Shown here: positions 1 to 5,373 of the stretch, in pieces
Layout: the number at the start of each line of letters is the position of its first letter
How positions within the stretch are numbered: position 1 is the first letter of the stretch
Source: Oscillospiraceae bacterium
GTDB taxonomy: Bacteria > Bacillota > Clostridia > Oscillospirales > Ruminococcaceae
DNA: 7,431 bases
NCBI GenBank assembly: GCA_017440425.1
Contig: JAFSHJ010000301.1
Span: 1 to 7,431 of the forward strand
Direction of reading: 5' to 3'
Translations under genes and position numbers: made by a program
Notes under the pieces: generated by a model
Databases searched by the model: none
The model's input: only the letters and a program-made list of their open reading frames with translations
What the model was told of the DNA's origin: nothing

Positions 1-605
1 TCGATCATGCTTGCGGAGCCGAAGATGATGCCGGAACGCATGGAATCGATGGTGTTTGTGCCGATAACGCTTTTGGGCGCAAGGTCAAAGTTGATGTGGG
101 GGAGCTGTGCGGCACCTTGAGAGAGGGCATCCAGCGAGAGCTTTATGCCGGGGCTGATGGAAACACCCAAAAAGCTTCCGTTTTTATCCACAGCAGAAAA
201 CTTTGTGGCTGTGCCAAGGTCGATGATAACGCAGGGCAGGGGATATTTTTCAATGGCTGCAACAGAGCCGCAGACAAGGTCGCTGCCCAGCTGTGAGGGG
301 TCATCGATCTTTATATTCAGTCCGGTTTTGAGTCCGGGTCCGACCGTGAGAGCATCCACACCGAAAACAATTTTGATGGCGCGGCGTATCTGGGATGTGA
401 GAGGGGGAACAACGGAGGAGATTATGGCTCCGCTGACCCTGGAAAGGTCAATGCCGTGGAGAAGAGCGGTGTTGCGCATCAAAACGGCATATTCGTCTGC
501 CATTTTGTCACGGACGGTGCTGAGCCTTGAGACTGCGGCGATCTTTTCATCATCGAACAGTGCGAGCACAATGTTTGTGTTGCCGACATCGACAGTAAGG
601 ATCAT
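1..605 (-). CDS. coaX: Type III pantothenate kinase CoaX (3' end cut by window start)
   Basis: CoaX phosphorylates pantothenate with ATP, the first step of coenzyme A synthesis, in the cytoplasm. The 201 visible codons begin MILTVDVGNTNIVLALF, the N-terminal phosphate-binding DxGNT motif of this ASKHA-fold family. They continue with VGPGLKTGL (about residues 88-96), GSDLV (107-111, the position of the family's catalytic Asp), IDLGTATKF (128-136), GVSISPGI (147-154) and GTNTIDSMRSGIIFG (182-196). Family members are usually about 255-260 residues, so roughly the last fifth lies outside the window and no stop is seen. The ATG at 605 is preceded by AGAGAGG at 620-614 with an 8-nt spacer. The family's usual GADR appears here as GSDL; the Asp is kept. 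The gene is divergent from the membrane-protein gene at 779. Identity is secure from the motifs. Confidence 0.95.
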   Translation of the reverse strand, partial: MILTVDVGNTNIVLALFDDEKIAAVSRLSTVRDKMADEYAVLMRNTALLHGIDLSRVSGAIISSVVPPLTSQIRRAIKIVFGVDALTVGPGLKTGLNIKIDDPSQLGSDLVCGSVAAIEKYPLPCVIIDLGTATKFSAVDKNGSFLGVSISPGIKLSLDALSQGAAQLPHINFDLAPKSVIGTNTIDSMRSGIIFGSASMI

Positions 606-650
606 TGAAAAAACCTCTCTTAAAATTAAAAATTAACGGGTTATATATTT

Positions 651-679
651 ATTATGCCTTTTTTTTGGCAGAATGTCAA
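651..679 (-). promoter_or_regulatory. Sigma-A promoter of coaX
   Basis: On the minus strand a perfect -35 TTGACA (679-674) is followed after exactly 17 bp by a -10 CATAAT (656-651, one mismatch to TATAAT). Transcription would start near 644, leaving a leader of about 40 nt with a good ribosome-binding site before the ATG at 605. Confidence 0.8.
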
Positions 680-680
680 T

Positions 681-694
681 TTGTTACGTAACAA
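681..694. promoter_or_regulatory. Perfect 14-bp palindrome, possible operator
   Basis: TTGTTACGTAACAA is a perfect inverted repeat without a spacer. It lies one base upstream of the coaX -35 box, in the divergent space between coaX and the gene at 779. A dimeric helix-turn-helix regulator could bind here, but I do not recognise it as the site of a named regulator. A chance palindrome of this length at this exact place is unlikely but possible. Confidence 0.45.
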
Positions 695-711
695 TCTTTA
701 CATTTTTCCTC

Positions 712-739
712 TTGCTTTTTTTGTTATATATTATAAAAT
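712..739 (+). promoter_or_regulatory. Possible promoter of the membrane-protein/lepB operon
   Basis: A weak -35 TTGCTT (712-717) is followed after 16 bp by TAAAAT (734-739). An alternative is the extended -10 TGTTATATA at 722-730. The region is very AT-rich, so several -10-like hexamers occur and the choice is uncertain. A promoter is expected here because the gene at 779 opens a new divergent transcription unit. Confidence 0.35.
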
Positions 740-763
740 AGTATATGTAGGATTATTTTTTGA

Positions 764-770
764 AAAGGAG
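764..770 (+). promoter_or_regulatory. Ribosome-binding site that selects a TTG start
   Basis: AAAGGAG ends 8 nt before TTG at 779. It is the strongest Shine-Dalgarno match here and decides for the TTG start over the in-frame ATG at 845, which would remove the basic N-terminus ahead of the membrane segment. Confidence 0.75.
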
Positions 771-778
771 AGGCGTAT

Positions 779-1978
779 TTGTTTAAGAATCGCTTTGGAT
801 CTCACTACATAACTGTACGTTCAGGCAGCGAAAGCTCAAAAAGCATGACGAGTTTTGCAAAAACAGTTAAAACGCTTATTGTTTTTTGCATGGTCGTGGT
901 TATTTCGCTCACCTTTTTTTCGGTATATGAACACATAAAAGAGGTGCAGGAGGAGAAGAACCGTCAGGATTTTCTCAATGAGCAGAACAGAGAAAAAATA
1001 AAATATATCGTGCCAAGCTCAAACGATACCGTCTCCGACGAGGTGAAGGCGCAGTACCGTCCGGAGGGCTACAGCGAGAAGATAGGCACGGCGCTGGCAA
1101 TGCTGATGGATTACAACAAGTTTAACGCTTCCGTGAAATACGATGTGATAATAGACACATCTGCCCTCAAAGAAAAATTCGATGCAGGCTACACCATTGT
1201 CAACAGCGAAGGCTACGTTGTCTATTGGTCGGAGCTCACAGCATACGAGAAATATCTCAACGACATTGAGGTGCTTAAGGAACAGCGCAAAAACGACGAG
1301 CTCGGCGCCGGGGATATAAGCGGTAAAATGGAGCTGATCCGCGAAGAATATGCAATGAATATGCTGGATTACACCAACGCATTCAACATTTGGGAAAGCG
1401 AGATAAGAGGAAATTTAAGCAGCCGTTATCAGGCTGTGGCAGACGGAAAATACTATGCCCAGCTTACAGCTGCAGAGATTAGTGAAATGGCAGAAGAGGG
1501 ATATCTGCTGCTTTCTGTCGGCAACGAGCACGGCGGCATCACAGAGGAATACGATGAATATCTGGGCAGCAAGGATGCTGCGCTGCTGTGGGCACTTTCC
1601 AGATACGATGCCGGCAGAATAGCCGTTCAGTATGAAATAAGCTATGTGGCGGGAATTCAGCGCATAGATGCAAACAGGCTGAATGCTATAATGACAGAAA
1701 AGGTGAAAAAGATAGGCATCGCCACCGAAAACATTGTGGAGAACAGCGAGTTCACAAGGATAAGCATTGAGGGTGACGAGCCTGAAACACGTATCGGCTG
1801 TGTTATAATGCTCAACAAAGATGAGATCGACAAGCTGTTGGATAACGACAGCGCAGCGCTGAAATATGTTTTTGACGATGAGGAAAAACGCATAGAATAT
1901 GCTTTTGCGGTTTGCGGCGACGGCTTCACATATAAAACAGAGTTTGTAACCGTGGATGACGGAAAGCATCAGGCCTGA
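779..1978 (+). CDS. Unrecognised single-pass membrane protein, 399 aa
   Basis: I do not recognise this family. The protein starts with a basic, Ser-rich cytoplasmic stretch (about residues 1-29), then one hydrophobic segment (about 30-49, TLIVFCMVVVISLTFFSVY). A charged Glu/Lys/Gln-rich stretch that looks like coiled coil follows (about 50-77). The remaining roughly 320 residues are soluble, acidic and rich in Tyr and Glu, with no repeat, Cys cluster or catalytic motif that I can name. The order of charges suggests a signal anchor with the C-terminal domain outside the cell. The start is TTG with a strong ribosome-binding site. It stops 22 bp before lepB on the same strand, so the two are very probably co-transcribed. 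A role in the envelope or secretion is only inference from that neighbour. The reading frame is well supported by length, start signal and absence of competing genes. Confidence 0.85.
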   Translation: MFKNRFGSHYITVRSGSESSKSMTSFAKTVKTLIVFCMVVVISLTFFSVYEHIKEVQEEKNRQDFLNEQNREKIKYIVPSSNDTVSDEVKAQYRPEGYSEKIGTALAMLMDYNKFNASVKYDVIIDTSALKEKFDAGYTIVNSEGYVVYWSELTAYEKYLNDIEVLKEQRKNDELGAGDISGKMELIREEYAMNMLDYTNAFNIWESEIRGNLSSRYQAVADGKYYAQLTAAEISEMAEEGYLLLSVGNEHGGITEEYDEYLGSKDAALLWALSRYDAGRIAVQYEISYVAGIQRIDANRLNAIMTEKVKKIGIATENIVENSEFTRISIEGDEPETRIGCVIMLNKDEIDKLLDNDSAALKYVFDDEEKRIEYAFAVCGDGFTYKTEFVTVDDGKHQA

Positions 1979-2000
1979 ATAAAGACGGAGGATAGTTTCT

Positions 2001-2573
2001 GTGTTTAGTTTTAAAAAGAAGGAAAAAATTAAAAAAGAAGATCTGCCGCAGGATCCCAAATCCAAAATGATACGCTTTTTAAAAGAGTGGGTATTGCCTT
2101 TCGGTCTGGAGGCGCTGGCAATAATTCTTATCATAAAATTTGTCTGCTTCTTCACCTATGTACCTACGGGCTCTATGGTGCCAACCATTGCGGAACACAG
2201 TTGGCTTTTGGCGCTGCACACCCACAACGTTGAAAAGAACGTGGAGCGCGGTGATATTATGGTGTTCAACTCCAAGGAGACCAATACCATACTTATAAAG
2301 CGTGTCATCGGTCTGCCGGGCGAAACAGTTGAGATATTCGATGGTCAGGTATATATCGACGGCAAGCTCCTTGAAGAGGACTACGTTGTGAACGAATCCT
2401 ACGAGAGTATGATTTTCCGGGTACCGGAGGGCAAATATCTCTTCCTGGGCGACAACCGCAGAAGTTCCGCCGATGCAAGAGTCTGGAACGACCCATATAT
2501 TGCGGCGGAAGATATAACGGGAAGAGCTGTATTCACCATCCTGCCATTCAATAATTTCGGCATACTCAAATAA
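2001..2573 (+). CDS. lepB: Signal peptidase I
   Basis: This membrane-bound serine protease removes signal peptides from exported proteins on the outer face of the membrane, using a Ser-Lys dyad. A Lys-rich cytoplasmic N-terminus (1-30) is followed by one membrane helix (about 33-52). Next come the catalytic serine in PTGSMVPTI (Ser58) and the catalytic lysine in LIKRVIGLPGE (Lys100). The family's closing box is GDNRRSSADAR (150-160), where the usual form is GDNRxxSxDSR, so one Ser is Ala here. The length of 190 residues with one anchor is typical of Gram-positive enzymes. The start is GTG at 2001, 8 nt after GGAGGA (1987-1992). It is the second gene of an operon with the unrecognised membrane protein and is followed at once by an intrinsic terminator. 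Confidence 0.96.
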   Translation: MFSFKKKEKIKKEDLPQDPKSKMIRFLKEWVLPFGLEALAIILIIKFVCFFTYVPTGSMVPTIAEHSWLLALHTHNVEKNVERGDIMVFNSKETNTILIKRVIGLPGETVEIFDGQVYIDGKLLEEDYVVNESYESMIFRVPEGKYLFLGDNRRSSADARVWNDPYIAAEDITGRAVFTILPFNNFGILK

Positions 2574-2589
2574 AATCAAACAAAACCGT

Positions 2590-2620
2590 AGCCGCACGAA
2601 ACTTTCGTGCGGCTGTTTTT
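2590..2620 (+). terminator. Intrinsic terminator after lepB
   Basis: AGCCGCACGAA (2590-2600) pairs perfectly with TTCGTGCGGCT (2604-2614), an 11-bp GC-rich stem with a 3-nt loop, followed by GTTTTT. It starts 17 bp after the lepB stop. On the minus strand the same stem is followed by ACGGTTTTGTTTG, so it may also act weakly on transcripts from the convergent PBP gene. Confidence 0.92.
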
Positions 2621-2643
2621 ATTGCGGCTTGGCTTGGAGGCAA

Positions 2644-2763
2644 ACGGTGCTGCAAAACTTCAGGTGCACCCTCTCGACGCCGCATAGGATGCGGCGACCC
2701 GCCGTAGGCGGGATGTCAGCACTGCTGACCGAGAGGGTGCGTTTGCGGTTTTGTCGGCACCGT
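2644..2763 (+). repeat. 120-nt inverted-repeat element folding into a three-hairpin cloverleaf
   Basis: The arms 2644-2676 and 2730-2763 pair over about 32 positions, with one mismatch (2660/2746) and one bulge (2754). The inner 11 bp are perfect (GCACCCTCTCG with CGAGAGGGTGC). Inside lie three tandem perfect hairpins: 2678-2696 (7 bp, 5-nt loop), 2698-2712 (CCCGCC-gta-GGCGGG) and 2715-2729 (GTCAGC-act-GCTGAC). They are joined by only 0-2 unpaired bases, giving a four-way junction. Five stem pairs are G-U on the plus strand and would be A-C on the minus strand, so a plus-strand RNA fits best. I see no promoter in 2621-2643, and the lepB terminator stands upstream. It could be a structured RNA fed by read-through, or a copy of a dispersed palindromic repeat of the kind common in Clostridia. 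No flanking target duplication is clear. No protein-coding gene is supported between 2574 and 2785. Confidence 0.8.
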
Positions 2764-2785
2764 CGGTTTTCAAATTGCGAAAGAG

Positions 2786-4396
2786 CTATCTGTCTGCATA
2801 AAACGCAGAGTATATCCCGTCGGCGATCTCCTTAAATACGGGTGCGGCGGCAACAGCGCCGGAGCCTGCACCCTCCGCAAGCACAACAATTGCAAACTGC
2901 GGTTCATCGGCGGGGTAAAATCCTGCAAACCAACCCTCAATTTTTTCATCTCCGTCAATATACTGTCCCGTCTGTGCAGATGCGGTTTTGCCGCCTGCAC
3001 CAAGGTGTTCGGGGGCGGCATTGCGTCCGCTGCCGTTTTCCACCGCATTTATCATATATTGGCGCAGTGTTTCGGCGGTTTCGGCAGAGATAACACGGTT
3101 TGGCGAGTAGCGAGGTGCGGTGTCGCAGAGGGTAATGCCGTCCTCGGTGAAGCCATCGATAAGCCTTGGAGCAACGGTGAAACCGCCGTTGGCTATTACG
3201 CAGATGAGCTTGCATATCTGAATGGGAGTTGCAAGCAGCTCACCCTGACCGAAAGCAAAGTTTGCAGTGCCCGCAGGAAGAGCCAACGTCCGGTTCGAGG
3301 GGAGATTGCCTGGGGCAGTCGAGTAGTTCTCCCAAAGAGTGTCGGCACAGCCGAAACCTATGAGAGAGGCAAGCTCGGCAATTTTGTCACCCCCAACCTC
3401 TGAGCCGAGAGAGATAAAATAGGGGTTGCAGGATACAGCAAGGGCACGTTCCATCTCAAGAGAGCCGTGTCCCGAGAGATATTGACAGTTGAATTTGACG
3501 TCTCCCACCGTTATTGAGCCGCAGCAGGTGTGTTCAAATGTGACGGGAATACCCGATTCCAGCGCAGCAGCGGCGGTGACAAGCTTAAAGGTGGAGCCCA
3601 CAGAATATGCGGAGAAGGCACGGTTCAAAAACGGACTGAGCTCTGCATCAAGGGAGGCAGAGAGATCGTTGGGGTCAAATTCGGGATAACTTGCAACTGC
3701 CTTCAGGTCACCGCTGCGCACGTCCATGATCACCACAGCGCCGCAGTTCAGCTTTTTTAGGGCATTTTCGGCAATGTTTTGCAGCCGAAGGTCAATGGTG
3801 AGCACTGCACCTGCAGGGTTATCGGGGTTGAGTGTGAGTGTCTCGGGGGCACCGTCATCAAAGGCTCGGCCAAGAGCATCGGCACGGTACCGTGCTTTGA
3901 TCACGGTGGAGTTTTGAGTGAGATATCGGTCCAGCGCCTTTTCAATACCGCTTTCTCCCACGGTCATCCCGTCACCCAGTGAACCGATGACGTGGACGGC
4001 AGGCTGATTTTCGGAATATCTGTTTTTGCCGCGGTAGACCTGAACACCGCGCAGATCGGTATCAGCCGTGTCGATCGGAAGAAGAATGGGTTTTCGGTCT
4101 GCAAGCAGCCGTGAGAGATCAGAGGAGGGATAATACTGCTCCAGAAGCGGAAGGTTATCCGGTAGGGGCAAAACTGCAGCGGAATAGCGTGGTGTACTGT
4201 TGGTGAGGGGAATAAACCGACAGTCGTAGATGTATGCACGGTCGTTTATCATCTCAAGGGTGAAACTGCCGTGGCTTGCGGATACGGGTTTGAGGGATGC
4301 TCCCGTGCTGAGTGAGGCAAGTCGGAATACAAGTCCCATCATCAGCGCAAGCAAAAGAGAAAACACGGCAGCGATGCGGCTGTTTTTAAAGCTCAT
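2786..4396 (-). CDS. Class B penicillin-binding protein (D,D-transpeptidase)
   Basis: A membrane-anchored transpeptidase that cross-links peptidoglycan outside the cell and is the target of beta-lactams. The 536 residues show an N-terminal anchor (about 7-29) and a short pedestal domain with NDRAYIYD (51-58, equivalent to the family RGxIxDRxG) and VGESGIEKALDRYL (146-159). The transpeptidase domain follows, with the active-site motif SxxK as STFK (Ser268, Lys271), SxN as SCN (322-324) and the third motif as KTA in GGKTASAQTG (470-472), where KTG is usual. It is closer to the PbpA/SpoVD/FtsI class than to bifunctional PBPs, since there is no glycosyltransferase domain. At 536 residues it is short for class B. 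No PASTA repeats follow. The ATG at 4396 has GGGAG at 4408-4404 with a 7-nt spacer. It lies 78 bp downstream of the YdcF-family gene on the same strand. I cannot decide between an elongation, division or sporulation role. Confidence 0.93.
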   Translation of the reverse strand: MSFKNSRIAAVFSLLLALMMGLVFRLASLSTGASLKPVSASHGSFTLEMINDRAYIYDCRFIPLTNSTPRYSAAVLPLPDNLPLLEQYYPSSDLSRLLADRKPILLPIDTADTDLRGVQVYRGKNRYSENQPAVHVIGSLGDGMTVGESGIEKALDRYLTQNSTVIKARYRADALGRAFDDGAPETLTLNPDNPAGAVLTIDLRLQNIAENALKKLNCGAVVIMDVRSGDLKAVASYPEFDPNDLSASLDAELSPFLNRAFSAYSVGSTFKLVTAAAALESGIPVTFEHTCCGSITVGDVKFNCQYLSGHGSLEMERALAVSCNPYFISLGSEVGGDKIAELASLIGFGCADTLWENYSTAPGNLPSNRTLALPAGTANFAFGQGELLATPIQICKLICVIANGGFTVAPRLIDGFTEDGITLCDTAPRYSPNRVISAETAETLRQYMINAVENGSGRNAAPEHLGAGGKTASAQTGQYIDGDEKIEGWFAGFYPADEPQFAIVVLAEGAGSGAVAAAPVFKEIADGIYSAFYADR

Positions 4397-4455
4397 AAAA
4401 AAACTCCCATCTGCAAAATAACACTTGGCGGTGCTATTATTGGCAGAGATGGGAG
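4397..4455 (-). terminator. Terminator-like hairpin that contains the PBP ribosome-binding site
   Basis: On the minus strand CTCCCATCT (4455-4447) pairs with AGATGGGAG (4412-4404), 9 perfect bp. The inner helix continues through GC (4444-4443 with 4414-4413), a 4-bp and a 3-bp segment, to a 6-nt loop (4430-4425). Seven U follow (4403-4397) and end exactly at the ATG of the PBP gene. The stem-plus-U7 form is that of an intrinsic terminator for the YdcF-family gene, 19 bp after its stop. GGGAG in the 3' arm is also the only good Shine-Dalgarno sequence for the PBP, so the fold would both stop transcription and hide the ribosome-binding site. I see no competing anti-terminator arm in the 78-bp gap itself. 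Confidence 0.75.
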
Positions 4456-4474
4456 CGTTTACTCTTGAAGTGTA

Positions 4475-5275
4475 TCAATATCCGGCTAAAATATATCGTG
4501 TAATCCCCATAAATTCACGGAAAAAATAATAGGGGAAGAGATAGAGAGGAGTTGCGGATGACAACGATGAAACATTGGAAAAACCTGCATTTTTTGCCCA
4601 TATCCTTGCGCGAAGCTGATGAAAGCCGTCGGTTACAATGGCGGTCTCACCGTCAAGCGTAATGTTTTCAGCTGCGAGAAGCTCTGCCGAGAAAAAGAGA
4701 TTCTCACGGGTGTTGGCAGAGCGCTCTTCAAGCAGAATTCGGTTGGCAGCAATACCGTTTTTAGTGAGATATTTTTGCATTGCGGCAGCCTCGGAGGTAT
4801 CTGAGCCTTCGCCAACACCTCCTGAAAGCAGAACAAGTGTGTCGGGGTTATCGGCAAGATATTCTGCGGCGGCATCAAGGCGTTTTTGCAGCATAAGGCT
4901 GGGTGCGCCGTTTTCCTCCACCTTGCAGCCAAGTACAATCAAAACATCCGCCTCCGGAGAGGGGGTATCTGCCTCGGCACAGAAGAGCATTGCAGATGCA
5001 AAAACAAAAAATGCGGCAAAAACAGCACAGAGATAGGTGATGACTGCATATTTCAGCATTCGGCAGAGAAAAGCATCGTCTCTGCGTGGAGTCAGCAGTT
5101 TTTTGGCAGCATTTGGAAAGAGAGAAAGCGCCAAAAAGGGGAGCGAGACCGCCGTCATAAACAGCGAAACGAGCGTGAATCCGTAAAAGACGGAGTGTGA
5201 CAGCGCAGATATAAGGGTTATTGCGGAAAGCAAAGCCAAAACGACCCGAAAAGATGCGGAAAAAATTTTTGACAT
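4475..5275 (-). CDS. YdcF/SanA-family (DUF218) membrane protein
   Basis: The C-terminal half is a DUF218 domain. It has DVLIVLGCKV (109-118), LLSGG (149-153) followed by SEA (161-163), an Asn-Thr-Arg-Glu-Asn motif (188-192) and TDGFHQLRA (215-223), a pattern of polar residues that is conserved across YdcF and SanA proteins. The N-terminal hundred residues hold about three hydrophobic segments (roughly 10-27, 32-55 and 75-100), so the domain is tethered to the membrane. The biochemical activity of the family is not established in general; SanA is linked to envelope barrier function and vancomycin resistance. I place the start at ATG 5275 (266 aa) because TTGGAG at 5287-5282 forms its Shine-Dalgarno sequence with a 6-nt spacer. 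A longer frame from the TTG at 5287 would begin inside that site. It shares a strand with the PBP gene, and an envelope role fits. Confidence 0.9.
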   Translation of the reverse strand: MSKIFSASFRVVLALLSAITLISALSHSVFYGFTLVSLFMTAVSLPFLALSLFPNAAKKLLTPRRDDAFLCRMLKYAVITYLCAVFAAFFVFASAMLFCAEADTPSPEADVLIVLGCKVEENGAPSLMLQKRLDAAAEYLADNPDTLVLLSGGVGEGSDTSEAAAMQKYLTKNGIAANRILLEERSANTRENLFFSAELLAAENITLDGETAIVTDGFHQLRARIWAKNAGFSNVSSLSSATPLYLFPYYFFREFMGITRYILAGY

Positions 5276-5281
5276 AAAAAG

Positions 5282-5287
5282 CTCCAA
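5282..5287 (-). promoter_or_regulatory. Ribosome-binding site deciding the DUF218 gene start
   Basis: TTGGAG on the minus strand lies 6 nt before ATG 5275. Its own first three bases are an in-frame TTG, which would be a false start. Confidence 0.7.
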
Positions 5288-5305
5288 AATTATAGGATTA
5301 ATATT

Positions 5306-5334
5306 ATTTTATCTTTTGGTGTAGTGCTTGTCAA
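5306..5334 (-). promoter_or_regulatory. Sigma-A promoter of the DUF218 gene
   Basis: On the minus strand a perfect -35 TTGACA (5334-5329) is followed after 17 bp by -10 TAAAAT (5311-5306). Transcription would start near 5299, about 24 nt before the ATG at 5275. Confidence 0.82.
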
Positions 5335-5343
5335 TAACAAGCA
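5325..5343. promoter_or_regulatory. 19-bp palindrome over the shared -35 region, possible operator
   Basis: TGCTTGTCAATAACAAGCA has perfect 7-bp arms and a 5-bp centre. It covers both -35 boxes of the two divergent promoters, so a bound dimer would block both at once. I do not recognise the regulator. Confidence 0.5.
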
Positions 5344-5356
5344 AAGCTGTTATAAT
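5328..5356 (+). promoter_or_regulatory. Strong sigma-A promoter of the replication operon
   Basis: TTGTCA (5328-5333) is followed after 17 bp by a perfect TATAAT (5351-5356), with an extended -10 TG at 5348-5349. Transcription would start near 5363, only about 11 nt before the chosen ATG at 5374. Confidence 0.87.
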
Positions 5357-5362
5357 TAAATT

Positions 5363-5369
5363 GGGTGAT
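5363..5369 (+). promoter_or_regulatory. Shine-Dalgarno sequence of the DnaD-like gene, near the mRNA 5' end
   Basis: GGGTGAT matches the AGGTGAT part of the anti-Shine-Dalgarno complement with one mismatch, in register for ATG 5374. The in-frame GTG at 5365 falls inside this site and so is not a likely start. Confidence 0.55.
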
Positions 5370-5373
5370 AATA

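Noticed and set aside
145..636. Open reading frame on the plus strand over coaX
   Set aside because: It is antisense to a clear CoaX coding frame, has no good ribosome-binding site, and its product is low-complexity Ser/Arg-rich shadow sequence.
1415..2155. 246-codon frame on the minus strand over the membrane-protein gene and lepB
   Set aside because: It is antisense to two well-supported genes and shows no family motif.
2644..2763. Cloverleaf as a tRNA gene
   Set aside because: The closing stem is far too long, loops of 5, 3 and 3 nt cannot be D, anticodon and T loops, and there is no TTCGA-type T-loop.
4397..4455. T-box or known riboswitch in front of the PBP gene
   Set aside because: No T-box sequence, aptamer core or anti-terminator is seen in the 78-bp gap; only the hairpin and U-run are supported.
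5276..5287. TTG at 5287 as start of the DUF218 gene
   Set aside because: It is part of the TTGGAG Shine-Dalgarno sequence for ATG 5275 and has no ribosome-binding site of its own.
5365..5373. GTG at 5365 as start of the DnaD-like gene
   Set aside because: It lies about two bases after the predicted transcription start and inside the Shine-Dalgarno sequence for ATG 5374.
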